Shown here piece by piece: positions 19,512-27,791 of a stretch of DNA of 64,000 bases (its first letter is position 1; the number at the start of each line of letters is the position of its first letter). Origin of the DNA: Blastomonas sp. (GTDB taxonomy: Bacteria > Pseudomonadota > Alphaproteobacteria > Sphingomonadales > Sphingomonadaceae); the NCBI RefSeq assembly GCF_030373265.1, contig NZ_JAUCZC010000001.1, positions 173,961-237,960 on the forward strand, written 5' to 3'. The notes below the pieces were generated by a model. That model made no database searches. It was not told where the DNA came from and worked only from the letters and a program-made list of their open reading frames with translations. The translations under genes were made by a program, and so were the position numbers.

Positions 19512-19556
19512 CCGCCAGCGGGGGCTAGGTCCGCGGGCAATGGGGCAGGGCAGTGC

Positions 19557-20387
19557 TTATCCGCTGCACGGCCCCAGCTGCTCGAGAACGTAGTTATAGT
19601 CGCGCCGCGCCAGATCATTGTCGGCAGGCGTATCGGATACCAGCGCCCGCGCAGGGATCTGAGCGGGAAGCGAACACGCCAGACGATACCACAACAGGGT
19701 ACCGGGACGCGGCGGCGCGGCTGCCTCGTCGACGATTTCGGTCAGCGACACGGCCCATCGGGGCGCAAGGCCGGGGCGACGCAGCACGCTGATCGACACC
19801 GGCTCGCCATTGGCGGTGGCGAGGAATATCTGGGTTTCACCTTCGCCTTGAAGATTGCCGCGCACATGCAGCGCCTCGCGGATGCCGCGAATGACAGGGG
19901 GGGCATCGGGCGTGACCAACTCGGTGACGATCGCGCGCACCTGTTGATCGGCGGCCGGGCTCCATGCGATCTGCGCATTCTTTGAGATCAATTGGACCTC
20001 GCCAGGCCGCGCGCCGGGGCGTGCAAACAGAAGGAATTGTGCCTTTCTGAGCTTGGGCACCCGTCCGCGCGCGTCCCGTGGAACGTCCACAAGGTAGCGA
20101 ATCGATTCGGAAACGCCCGCTTTTCCGCGGATGAGATTCATAACCTCGGCCTCTACAAACAACCGCGCCATGTTGGGGGGAACGTCGGGCGCGCGGTCAG
20201 CTTCCACGGTGATGGTGCGTGAAACCTCCACCTTCAGCACCAGCGGCGCTGTGTCCGCCAGCCTGGCAATCGCCACGTATTCTGAATCCTCAGCCACCGG
20301 CAAAGCTTGCGCATACAAGGGAATTGCGGGGAAAATGGCGCCTGCGAGAGCGGTCGCGACGGCAAGACTGGTCAGGGCGCGGGGCAT
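19557..20387 (-). CDS. Secreted protein of unknown function
   Basis: A 276-residue protein with a clear signal peptide (MPRALTSLAVATALAGAIFPAIPLYAQ). The mature part is a mixture of beta strands (LVLKVEVSRTITVEAD, RLFVEAEVMNLIRG, ESIRYLVDVPRDARGR, KAQFLLFARPG) and ends with DYNYVLEQLGPCSG. Two cysteines (in LACSLP and GPCSG) could form a disulfide in the periplasm. I recognise no catalytic motif and do not know the function. It faces tonB across a 308-base gap and starts after AGGAGAATG. Confidence 0.7.
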   Translation of the reverse strand: MPRALTSLAVATALAGAIFPAIPLYAQALPVAEDSEYVAIARLADTAPLVLKVEVSRTITVEADRAPDVPPNMARLFVEAEVMNLIRGKAGVSESIRYLVDVPRDARGRVPKLRKAQFLLFARPGARPGEVQLISKNAQIAWSPAADQQVRAIVTELVTPDAPPVIRGIREALHVRGNLQGEGETQIFLATANGEPVSISVLRRPGLAPRWAVSLTEIVDEAAAPPRPGTLLWYRLACSLPAQIPARALVSDTPADNDLARRDYNYVLEQLGPCSG

Positions 20388-20695
20388 GGATCATTCTCCT
20401 AGCAAAGCTGGGTGGAGTGGTGGCTTTCGGAGCTCAAAGGTTAATTCAAACTGAATCCATTTAAGCGATTGCCTGCTGATAAGTTGCGCGTTAAATCCTC
20501 ATTCGGGCAAGAGAAAAACAAACCAGAGGCTGAAATGCGTCGGAACCGCGGAGCAACCATACAGGTTGCAATCCGCAATCCATGCGTTTGAAGCACCAGC
20601 CGCGGTCATCGGCTGGTTTGTCCGGGTGTCGCAGATTGCAAGATAGGCGCTATCCGGGGGACAGGTTTAATAAGGGTAAGGAGCGTCGTTTCTGA
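20388..20695. other. 308-base non-coding gap before tonB
   Basis: No gene is visible. The gap is more AT-rich than its surroundings near 20440-20530. It contains a hairpin at 20595-20617 (ACCAGCCG / CGGCTGGT, 7-base loop, followed by TTTGT) and the tonB ribosome binding site AAGGAG at 20680-20685. It should hold divergent promoters for the secreted-protein gene and for tonB. I saw no clear Fur box. Confidence 0.5.
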
Positions 20696-21358
20696 ATGGC
20701 CTATGCTGATCAACAGGCAAGCGGAAACAAGATAGTTTCCCTCGTTGTCGTAGCGGTGATCCACATTGTGGTGATCTATGCCTTGGTAACGGGACTTGCA
20801 TATAGCGCGGTCAAAACGGTCGCGGAAAAGCTGAACGTCGTCGACGTTCAAGAAGAGGTTGTGGAGGAAACACCTCCACCACCGCCGCCGCCCGACCAGC
20901 CGATAACTCCACCGCCGGTCGTCACGCCTCCGCCTATCGTGCGGACGCCGCCAACCACGGCACCGACCATCACCACAACCAACACTCCGCCGCCGGTGTT
21001 TATCCCGCAGCCTATCGCTGCACCGCCGCCGGCTCCGCCTGCTCCGCCTCCGGCGCCTTCGAAGGCATCGGGTGCATCGCCACGCGGCAATCCGGGCAGT
21101 TGGGCCACGCCAAACGATTATCCGGCGCGTGCGCTCCGTGAGGAACGCACCGGTACCACCCGGTTCCGTGTGAACATCGGTCCCGACGGCCGTGTCACCG
21201 ATTGTCAGATTACCGGATCGAGCGGCCATGCCGATCTTGACGAGGCAACCTGCAAGAACGTGACCCGCAGGGCCCGCTTCAAGCCTGCGCAGGACGCAGC
21301 AGGCAATGCGATTGGGGATACCTGGGCGAGTGCTGTTCGCTGGGAAATCCCGAGGTAA
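20696..21358 (+). CDS. tonB: Energy transducer TonB
   Basis: TonB carries proton-motive-force energy from ExbB/ExbD in the inner membrane to outer-membrane receptors. The 220-residue protein has an N-terminal transmembrane anchor (about 15-38, IVSLVVVAVIHIVVIYALVTG), an extended Pro-rich spacer (about 58-125, including PPPPPPP and repeated PPP-V/I units) that spans the periplasm, and the C-terminal TonB domain (about 138-220: NDYPARALREERTGTTRFRV, then VTDCQITGSSGHADLDEATC). The two Cys of that last domain (about 15 residues apart) could form a disulfide. It is followed by exbB and two exbD genes. The receptor genes at 12.5 and 54.7 kb are likely clients. Confidence 0.95.
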   Translation: MAYADQQASGNKIVSLVVVAVIHIVVIYALVTGLAYSAVKTVAEKLNVVDVQEEVVEETPPPPPPPDQPITPPPVVTPPPIVRTPPTTAPTITTTNTPPPVFIPQPIAAPPPAPPAPPPAPSKASGASPRGNPGSWATPNDYPARALREERTGTTRFRVNIGPDGRVTDCQITGSSGHADLDEATCKNVTRRARFKPAQDAAGNAIGDTWASAVRWEIPR

Positions 21359-21460
21359 TCTTTGGACTGGATGCCGCTGCGGCGGATTGGGTTTAGGTTT
21401 TGGTTTTTAGACGCTCCGATTTTTGACGGCGCTCTATATATTCTCTGAGAGGAAGTTTTG

Positions 21461-22231
21461 ATGTTGATTGAAATGCTTGCTGCGGCTGGAGCTGAAGCGC
21501 CGAAAAATGCGTTTGGTTTCATGGAAGCACTCGAACAGGGCGGTGTGATCGCATACGCGACCGTCGGTATCCTGGGGATCATGTCGTTCGGTTCGTTCTT
21601 CATTCTGTTCACCAAGCTGTTCGAACAGCAGAAGGTTCTTTCGCAGGGCCAGAAGATTCGTGACACGTTCTGGCGTGCAGGCAGCATCAAGGAAGGTGCC
21701 GCCAAGCTCGACAAGAACACCGCGTATCGCCAGATCGTCGACGACGGCATCAAGGCTCAGGAAGAGCATGCCAAGCTGACCGATCCGGTCGAAGCGCATG
21801 ACTGGCTGCACGGTTCGCTGAACCGCTCGGAAGCCGCGATCAATGCCAAGCTGGCTGGCGGCCTGCCGTTCCTGGCAACCGTGGGTGCAACCTCGCCGTT
21901 CATCGGTCTGTTCGGTACGGTTATCGGTATCTACCGCGCACTGATCAAGATCGGCATCTCGGGTTCGGCATCGATCGACCAGGTTGCTGGTCCGGTTGGT
22001 GAAGCACTGATCATGACCGCACTGGGTCTGGGCGTTGCTGTTCCCGCCGTGCTTGCCTACAACTGGCTCCAGGCTCGCAACAAGCAGATCGCTGCTCAGC
22101 TGAGCGCGTTCTCGACCGACGTTCTGGGTTACATGGCATCGAACGGTGCGGTTGTGCCGGCCGCTCCTGCGGTCCCTGGCAAGCCGGCTCCGGTTGCCAA
22201 GCCTGCTGTCGCAGCGCCGATCAAGAAGTAA
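21461..22231 (+). CDS. exbB: ExbB/TolQ/MotA-family proton channel protein
   Basis: ExbB is the multi-pass scaffold of the TonB motor. The 256-residue protein has TM1 (about 25-50, GGVIAYATVGILGIMSFGSFFIL), a cytoplasmic region, and the conserved TM2-TM3 part (ATVGATSPFIGLFGTVIGIYRAL and GPVGEALIMTALGLGVAVPAVLAYN). The ATG at 21461 follows a GAGAGGAAG ribosome binding site; a TTG one codon earlier is less likely. An alanine/proline tail (PAAPAVPGKPAPVAKPAVAAPIKK) extends the C-terminus. The 102-base spacer from tonB and 191-base spacer to exbD are long for one operon and the latter contains a hairpin. Confidence 0.95.
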   Translation: MLIEMLAAAGAEAPKNAFGFMEALEQGGVIAYATVGILGIMSFGSFFILFTKLFEQQKVLSQGQKIRDTFWRAGSIKEGAAKLDKNTAYRQIVDDGIKAQEEHAKLTDPVEAHDWLHGSLNRSEAAINAKLAGGLPFLATVGATSPFIGLFGTVIGIYRALIKIGISGSASIDQVAGPVGEALIMTALGLGVAVPAVLAYNWLQARNKQIAAQLSAFSTDVLGYMASNGAVVPAAPAVPGKPAPVAKPAVAAPIKK

Positions 22232-22245
22232 GAGACCTTTCATCG

Positions 22246-22280
22246 ATCCGGCGGGTTGTTTGCAGAAACGCCCGCCGGAT
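22246..22280 (+). other. Intercistronic hairpin between exbB and exbD
   Basis: ATCCGGCGGG (22246-22255) pairs perfectly with CCCGCCGGAT (22271-22280). The 15-base loop can itself pair GTTT with AAAC. No U-tract follows, so full termination is unlikely; partial termination or mRNA stabilisation of the upstream exbB part would raise ExbB over ExbD, as the motor stoichiometry requires. Confidence 0.6.
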
Positions 22281-22422
22281 GGTGATGTCAGCATCTGGCG
22301 CATTCACCTGCCGCCAGATTGACGCTGGCGACGAGATGCTCGTGATTGCTGCGTGCGGATGCGCAAGGCAAAACCAATCCGGTGCCATTTGGCTCGGTAA
22401 GTAGAGAATAGGATTTATTGCG

Positions 22423-22953
22423 ATGGCAATGAGCGTTGGAGGCGACGGCGGCAAGGAAAAGCCGATGTCTGACATCAATACGACGCCGCTTGTGGACGTC
22501 ATGCTGGTGCTTCTCATCATCTTCCTGATCGCGATTCCGGTGGTTATCCAGACTGTTGACGACCTGACCATTCCGGTCGTCGAGTTCGAACCAACCGAAA
22601 CCAAGGCTGAAAACATCCTGCTGTCCGTCACCACGACCGACACGAATGGCTTGAGCCCTGGCGACACCGGATTTGCCGGGGCGAGCCCGAACGGCGAATG
22701 TCGCGTGTATGTGAACGTGACTCCGGTTAATGATGAGGAATTGCTTGATATTGCTGTAAAGCGGCTTGAGGCGATCATTGAAACAGCAGGCGGTGTAGAA
22801 AACCTCGAGGAAGAAGATTTGCCTGAGGTTCATATTCGTGGCGATATCAATGCTCCGTATCGGTGCATTGGCGGCGCGATCTTTACGATGCAGCGTGCTG
22901 GTTTTGCCAAGGTTGGCTTTATCTCCTCGCCGATCGATCTGACCGCAGTTTGA
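22423..22953 (+). CDS. exbD: ExbD/TolR-family protein with cysteine-containing insertion
   Basis: ExbD forms the proton path with ExbB. The 176-residue protein has the conserved N-terminus (SDINTTPLVDVMLVLLIIFLI) with the essential transmembrane Asp at position 25. Its periplasmic domain is about 35 residues longer than typical ExbD: a segment around residues 72-98 (TDTNGLSPGD to GECRVYV) is inserted, and two cysteines (C93 and C148) may form a disulfide. It is the first of two exbD genes in tandem; the second, 52 bases downstream, has a standard length. The two may form a heteromer. Confidence 0.92.
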   Translation: MAMSVGGDGGKEKPMSDINTTPLVDVMLVLLIIFLIAIPVVIQTVDDLTIPVVEFEPTETKAENILLSVTTTDTNGLSPGDTGFAGASPNGECRVYVNVTPVNDEELLDIAVKRLEAIIETAGGVENLEEEDLPEVHIRGDINAPYRCIGGAIFTMQRAGFAKVGFISSPIDLTAV

Positions 22954-23005
22954 TTGAGGCCGTGGTCAACACGGCCTCCACTTGAGACATTTGGAGTAGC
23001 TTGAT

Positions 23006-23449
23006 ATGGCAATGAGTGGCGGCAGCGATGATGGCGAGCCGATGATGGAGATGAACACGACGCCGTTGATCGACGTCATGCTCGTGCTCCTCATCATGTT
23101 CATCATCACCATCCCGGTCCAGACCCATGCGGTCAAGATCGACCTGCCGGTCGACAGCCCGACACCTCCCGAGGTGTTGATCGAACCGGTAAAGAACAAG
23201 CTGATTGTGGATACCAGTGACACGCTTTTGTGGAACGGAACTCCGGTATCGCAGAGTCAGCTGGCTGGCATTCTGGCGCAGACACGCAACATGGATCCCG
23301 AGCCGGAACTGCAGTTCCAGCCTGACGCCCGCGCCCGCTACCAGATCGTCGATGAAGTTCTGGTCGTGATCAAGCGCAGCGGTGTGACCAAGCTGGGCTT
23401 CGTGGGTAACGAGCAGTATGGCTCGTTCCAGAAGGCAGCCGGCGAATAA
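23006..23449 (+). CDS. exbD: ExbD/TolR-family protein
   Basis: The second ExbD of the cluster, 147 residues. It keeps EMNTTPLIDVMLVLLIMFIITIP with the essential Asp in the transmembrane helix, and a periplasmic domain ending VIKRSGVTKLGFVGNEQYGSF. It has no cysteines, unlike its neighbour. Both copies start with MAMS and share the same charged leader, so they arose by an old duplication. A strong terminator 26 bases after the stop ends the tonB-exbB-exbD-exbD group. Confidence 0.94.
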   Translation: MAMSGGSDDGEPMMEMNTTPLIDVMLVLLIMFIITIPVQTHAVKIDLPVDSPTPPEVLIEPVKNKLIVDTSDTLLWNGTPVSQSQLAGILAQTRNMDPEPELQFQPDARARYQIVDEVLVVIKRSGVTKLGFVGNEQYGSFQKAAGE

Positions 23450-23474
23450 CCGGACGACCTTCTTTCAAGAGTCA

Positions 23475-23510
23475 AAAAAGGGGCGGCGTAGCGATACGCC
23501 GCCCCTTTTT
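23475..23510. terminator. Bidirectional terminator after the tonB cluster
   Basis: AAAAAGGGGCGGCGTA (23475-23490), loop GCGA, TACGCCGCCCCTTTTT (23495-23510): a perfect 16-base palindrome arm with U-tracts on both strands. It serves the exbD gene and the convergent disordered-protein gene. Confidence 0.95.
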
Positions 23511-23531
23511 GTTTGTCCTTCGCCTGGGTCG

Positions 23532-24842
23532 TCAGGCGTTGCGCTGCCGATCCGAAAGTTGGCGAAGCGTCGCAAGCGCGTCGCGCAAGGCTGCGTCCAT
23601 ATCCTCGTCAGCCGGGGGCGAAGCGCCCGTCGGTTCGTCCTGTGCGGTCACACCGCTCTCGGCGGCGTCCGGTTGCGTGTCCTCGAGGGTCACCGAGGTC
23701 TCGATGTCTAACGGTCCCTGCAAACGCGCGATTCTGGAGGCGGTATCGTCTACTGCCTCGGCAGCGTCATCCGCTACCGCCGGCGTCATGCGCAGGCGAA
23801 AGCGCGATGCGCTGCTCCCGTCCGACCCGGGATCAGGCTGAACTGGCGCTGGCGTGAAGGCGGGTGGCACCGCCGCAACGCTGGCGGACATACGGCCACC
23901 ATCCGCCGTTGCAAACGCGCGCTCCCGACGCCGCGCTAGGCCACGCTCGAGGCGGTCGAGCAGCTCGGGAATGGCAATCTGCGTCAGATCGTCCGGATCC
24001 GCGTCAGACAGCGCATCGATGGCCGGGCTGTCATCAACTGTGTCGGCGTTCACCATCCGGTCGGCATTGGCGGCCCAGGTTTCGCTGTCGTCATCCTTCG
24101 AGGCGAAATGCTCCGCCGGGGGAGCAAAGCGCATCGCTGGGTCGCCAAAGGCAGCGGGCGAGGGGGCCGGTTCGGCCGCTGGCGCAAGCGCCATGCTGGC
24201 GTCGAGATCAAGCTGCTGTTCGTCGGGGCTGGGGCTCATGGCCTCGTCGGCTTGCGCAGCCTCGTTCGTGTCGGTCGGGCTGTCGAACGGGACGCCCAGA
24301 TCGCTGTTCGCCATGATGGGCGCGCGGACCGGTGCGTCGGGGTGCTGGTCACCGACCCGCATCCGCAGACGGTTGAGATCGGCAAAGTCGGTGACCTCGT
24401 CCTCGTCCGGCTCCGCCTTTCCAAACCTCAAGGTCCGCAGCCATCCGCCCAGCTTCGAGAGGCCCGAGCCGCTGCGCGCCGGGACCGCTTCGCTTTCGGG
24501 CGAGTGGTTGGCCGCATCCGTCTTCACAACAGTTTCATACCCCATAACGTCGTTCTCCCCGCGCGGCAGCAACGCCAGCAGCGCTCCAGCCGTCAAAGTT
24601 CCTAGTCCCGTACTCAGCGCCAGCCGGGCAGTGGTGCCCAGCGGCGGCGCGGCAGCGGGCAGCAATTCGGCGATGCCATAAGCACTCACGAAGCCCTCGA
24701 TAGCGTTCATCGGAATGAAGCTGCTGCCGACGGCGGCTGCGAGCCCACCTCCCATCGCGATCGCGGTGGGATAGCGGACGCGGGCCGGCGATCCGGCCGC
24801 TATGCCGTCTTCTGTGCCGTCGTCTCGCGTGTCGCTTGTCAT
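23532..24842 (-). CDS. Membrane-anchored, largely disordered protein of unknown function
   Basis: A 436-residue protein. The N-terminal 75 residues hold two hydrophobic segments (TAIAMGGGLAAAVGSSFIP and ARLALSTGLGTLTAGALLALLP) separated by a short loop. The remaining 360 residues are acidic and rich in Ala, Asp, Pro and Ser, probably unstructured, apart from short amphipathic helices (DLTQIAIPELLDRLERGLARRRER and DAALRDALATLRQLSDRQR). This is the shape of a membrane-tethered scaffold or polar-organising protein. I recognise no family. It shares orientation and a 25-base spacing with the upstream exosortase-type glycosyltransferase gene and may be cotranscribed. ATG 24842 is chosen over a TTG two codons earlier. 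Confidence 0.7.
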   Translation of the reverse strand: MTSDTRDDGTEDGIAAGSPARVRYPTAIAMGGGLAAAVGSSFIPMNAIEGFVSAYGIAELLPAAAPPLGTTARLALSTGLGTLTAGALLALLPRGENDVMGYETVVKTDAANHSPESEAVPARSGSGLSKLGGWLRTLRFGKAEPDEDEVTDFADLNRLRMRVGDQHPDAPVRAPIMANSDLGVPFDSPTDTNEAAQADEAMSPSPDEQQLDLDASMALAPAAEPAPSPAAFGDPAMRFAPPAEHFASKDDDSETWAANADRMVNADTVDDSPAIDALSDADPDDLTQIAIPELLDRLERGLARRRERAFATADGGRMSASVAAVPPAFTPAPVQPDPGSDGSSASRFRLRMTPAVADDAAEAVDDTASRIARLQGPLDIETSVTLEDTQPDAAESGVTAQDEPTGASPPADEDMDAALRDALATLRQLSDRQRNA

Positions 24843-24867
24843 GGTCAAACCTGTAGCTGCGCCCTGA

Positions 24868-26124
24868 TCAGGCGGCGTTGCAAATGCGCGTGCCTGCGCG
24901 ATCGTCTAGCATGCGGTGGTAAACGGGTTGATAACGCTCGACGTTGCGCGCCCAGTTGCGTTCCTCGGCAACAAAGGCGCGTGCAGCCTGACGCCGGGCA
25001 TCCCAGGTATCGCGTGCGGCAACAAGGTCCGCGAGGGACTGGGCGATGGCAGCGGGGCTGTCGGGTGCGAACAGGGTGCCGGTGAGCCCGTCGGTGATCA
25101 GTTCGCGATGCCCACCGACATCGGATGCTGCGACCAGCCGGCCCTGAGCCATCGCCTCGAGCGGCTTCAACGGGGTAACCGTTTCGGTCAGCCGCATGGC
25201 CTTGCGCGGGTAGGCCAGGATGTCGATCAGGCTGTAGTAGTGCTCGACCTCGTGATGCGGCACCCGGCCTGCAAAGCAGATGGCATTGGAGGCAGGCGAG
25301 GCGGCTACCTGCGCGCGCAGGGCAGCTTCGGCGGGGCCGCCGCCGACCAGCAACAGCCGGATGTCGGGATCGCGCGCGAGCAGCAACGGCATGGCCGCGA
25401 TCAGGTCGTCGAGGCCTTCATAGGGATAGAAGCTGCCGATAAAGCCGATCACCGTCTTGCCGACGAGGCCGAGCGCCTGCGCCCGTGCAGGGTCTGCCGG
25501 CACCGGCGTGCCGAACATTTCCATATCGACGCCATTGGGGGAGACCATGATCTTGGAAGCGGGGAAGCCACGCGCGATCAGATCGTCACGCAAGCCGTCG
25601 CAAATCACCGCGACAGCGTCGGCGCCAGCCACCGCGCGGTTTTCCATCTGGCGGGTAAGCCAATATTTGGGCGATCCTTGCGTGCCGGTGCCGTTGCCGA
25701 CTGCCGCATCTTCCCAGAACGCGCGGATTTCATACAGCACCGGGAGGCCAAGCTTCTTGCCAACCCGGATCGCGGCCAGACCGTCGAGCGCAGGCGAGTG
25801 GGCGTGCAGGATGTCGGGTTTCCATATCGCGCAGGTGGCCTCGGCAGCGCGGGCGAGCGCGGCAATGTCGCGCCATTCGCGCAGGCCTGGCGGTCCCGAC
25901 ACGCTTTCCATTGTGCGGTGGAAGGTCAGCCCATCGTGCACCTCGACGGGCTCGACCGTGCTGCCCTCGGGCAGCGACGCTTGGTGGCGGACGCTGGTTA
26001 CGCCGCGCACCTCAAGCCCCGATCGCTGCTGGGCCTTCAGGATGGCGCGGGTTCGAAAAGCATAGCCGCTGTGCAGCGGCAGGCTGTGGTCGAGAATGTG
26101 GAGTATCCGGGTCATGACGGCCAA
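24868..26124 (-). CDS. Exosortase-A-associated glycosyltransferase (GT4 family)
   Basis: A 418-residue retaining glycosyltransferase of the GT-B fold. The opening MTRILHILDHSLPLHSGYAFR (after a short MAV) and the linked HAHSPALDGLAA block are characteristic of the subfamily that accompanies exosortase A (PEP-CTERM/EpsH) loci in Proteobacteria. The C-terminal donor domain has SPNGVD, GFIGSFYPYEGLDDLI, and the EAMAQGRLVAASDVGGHRELI motif with the catalytic Glu. It probably adds sugars for an exported polysaccharide. It is divergent from the O-ligase gene, which belongs to the same functional group; the exosortase itself is not in the window. An ATG two codons in (26118) is an equally possible start. 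Confidence 0.9.
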   Translation of the reverse strand: MAVMTRILHILDHSLPLHSGYAFRTRAILKAQQRSGLEVRGVTSVRHQASLPEGSTVEPVEVHDGLTFHRTMESVSGPPGLREWRDIAALARAAEATCAIWKPDILHAHSPALDGLAAIRVGKKLGLPVLYEIRAFWEDAAVGNGTGTQGSPKYWLTRQMENRAVAGADAVAVICDGLRDDLIARGFPASKIMVSPNGVDMEMFGTPVPADPARAQALGLVGKTVIGFIGSFYPYEGLDDLIAAMPLLLARDPDIRLLLVGGGPAEAALRAQVAASPASNAICFAGRVPHHEVEHYYSLIDILAYPRKAMRLTETVTPLKPLEAMAQGRLVAASDVGGHRELITDGLTGTLFAPDSPAAIAQSLADLVAARDTWDARRQAARAFVAEERNWARNVERYQPVYHRMLDDRAGTRICNAA

Positions 26125-26236
26125 ACCTATGGCGCAAAAGGTTTAACGCCGCGTCAACCCATTGCGGTTATGGCTTTAGACTTCGCTGCGCCCGGTGCAT
26201 AGTCGCTCGTGCCAAAGGGATTACAGGACCGCAATA

Positions 26237-26410
26237 ATGGTCGATAATTTTGCCATTGCGGTCTCCCATCTGCTTGTCGCGCTGACGGCGTGGCGTCTCG
26301 TCTGGCGCCCCGACCTCGACAAGGAGGATCCACCGGCCAAGGACGATGCCCCCAGCGGTTTCTTCCGCGCCAGCACCACCGATCGACCGACAGGCGGTTC
26401 TGATGCGTGA
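26237..26410 (+). CDS. Small membrane-associated protein preceding O-glycosylation ligase
   Basis: A 57-residue frame with an AGGA eight bases before its ATG. The first half is hydrophobic (NFAIAVSHLLVALTAWRLVW), the second is acidic and proline-rich. Its stop (26408-26410) overlaps the start of the ligase gene (26403) by eight bases, which is the arrangement of translationally coupled genes. No homolog is recalled with certainty; it could alternatively be a leader peptide that couples translation to the ligase. Confidence 0.5.
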   Translation: MVDNFAIAVSHLLVALTAWRLVWRPDLDKEDPPAKDDAPSGFFRASTTDRPTGGSDA

Positions 26411-27764
26411 CCTGGCCTTTGTCGGCTTCCTGATGGCGTTCCTGGCGCTGGGGTTCAAACGGCCATTCATTTTCGTGCTGGCCTATGCCTATGTCGATAT
26501 CGTCGCACCCCAGCGGTTGAGCTACTGGATGCTCAACGCGGTGCCGGTTTCGCTGATCGTCTTCGGCCTGGCCTTCCTGGGCTGGCTGATCGCAGACGAC
26601 AAACGCGACATGCGCGTGTCCTTCCGCCAAGGCGTGATGGCGCTGCTGTTGGCATATTGCGCCTACACCACCAGCGTTGCCGACTTCCCGGTCGACGCGG
26701 AGGGAAAATGGGCGTGGGTGTGGAAAGCGCTGATCTTCGCGATGTTCCTGCCTTTGACGCTCCGCACCAAGTTGCGGATCGAAGCGCTGGCGCTGATGAT
26801 GGTGCTGTGCGCGAGTTCGATCATCATTACCGGCGGCATCAAGACCATCGCATCGGGGGGCGGGGGCTATGGCGTGATGCGGCTGCTGGTCGATGACAAC
26901 AGCGGTCTCTACGAGGGGTCTATCATCTCGACGGTGGCGGTCTGCATCATCCCGTTGATCCTCTGGCTTGCCAAATTCGGCACGATTTTTCCGACCGACT
27001 GGCGCGTGAAGGGCTTTGTCTATGCGTTGGTTTTCGCGTGCCTGTTGATCCCGGTGGGGACGCAAGCGCGGACCGGCCTGGTGTGCATCGGCGTGCTGGC
27101 GGTGCTGATGCTGCGATTCGTCCGCTACCGCTTTCTCTATGCCGGAGTGGCATTCGCGCTGGCCTTGGTCGCGGTGCCGTTCCTGCCGCAAAGCTATAGC
27201 GACCGCATGGCGACGATCGGCGAGTATCAGGCAGACCAGTCCGCATCGACGCGCGTTGCGGTGTGGGCGTGGACCTGGAACTACGTCAAGTCCAACCCGC
27301 TGGGTGGCGGCTTCGAGGCCTATCTGCAGAACAAGGTCAAATTCGATACCGTCGCTGCCACCGGGGATGGCCCCAACACCCAGATTGAAAAGCAGGAAAT
27401 CACCGATTCCGGACGTGCCTATCATTCAAGCTATTTCGAGATGCTCGGAGAGCAGGGCTTCGTCGGCCTGACGTTGTGGCTGATCATCCATCTGGGCGGC
27501 ATCTGGCGGATGGAGGTGGTCCAGCGGCTTCACCGCAAGCGCAACCGGCCCGATGAAACCTGGGTCGTGCCGCTGGCACTGGCGCTGCAGAACGGCCAGA
27601 TCATCTACATGGTGGGCTCGTTGTTTGTCGGCATCGCGTTCCAACCGTTCATCTATATGTTGATAGCGCTGCAGATCGGCCTCGATACCTATCTGGCGCG
27701 GCGTCGCAAGGACGCGGCTTTTCGTCCCTTGGCGCCCGTGAAACCGGCCACGTGGGTTGCATGA
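26403..27764 (+). CDS. Putative O-glycosylation ligase, exosortase A system-associated (Wzy-like)
   Basis: A polytopic membrane protein of 453 residues with about ten hydrophobic segments (for example LAFVGFLMAFLALGF, LLLAYCAYTTSVADF, FLYAGVAFALALVAVPFLP). It has the O-antigen ligase/polymerase (Wzy_C-like) loop with AWTWNYVKSNPLGGGFEAY and the conserved YHSSYFEMLGEQGF(VGL). The opening MRDLAFVGFLMAFLALGFKR and YAYVDIVAPQRLSY are typical of the exosortase-A-associated ligase subfamily. It probably joins or polymerises glycan chains on the periplasmic side. I chose ATG 26403, where homologs begin. The partner glycosyltransferase lies divergently 279 bases away. Confidence 0.9.
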   Translation: MRDLAFVGFLMAFLALGFKRPFIFVLAYAYVDIVAPQRLSYWMLNAVPVSLIVFGLAFLGWLIADDKRDMRVSFRQGVMALLLAYCAYTTSVADFPVDAEGKWAWVWKALIFAMFLPLTLRTKLRIEALALMMVLCASSIIITGGIKTIASGGGGYGVMRLLVDDNSGLYEGSIISTVAVCIIPLILWLAKFGTIFPTDWRVKGFVYALVFACLLIPVGTQARTGLVCIGVLAVLMLRFVRYRFLYAGVAFALALVAVPFLPQSYSDRMATIGEYQADQSASTRVAVWAWTWNYVKSNPLGGGFEAYLQNKVKFDTVAATGDGPNTQIEKQEITDSGRAYHSSYFEMLGEQGFVGLTLWLIIHLGGIWRMEVVQRLHRKRNRPDETWVVPLALALQNGQIIYMVGSLFVGIAFQPFIYMLIALQIGLDTYLARRRKDAAFRPLAPVKPATWVA

Positions 27765-27791
27765 GCCGCCCGGGTTGCCTAACTGGCGGGG

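Noticed and set aside
21423..21440. Promoter (TTGACG ... TATATA) before exbB
   Set aside because: The two hexamers are only six bases apart, far from the 16-18 needed.
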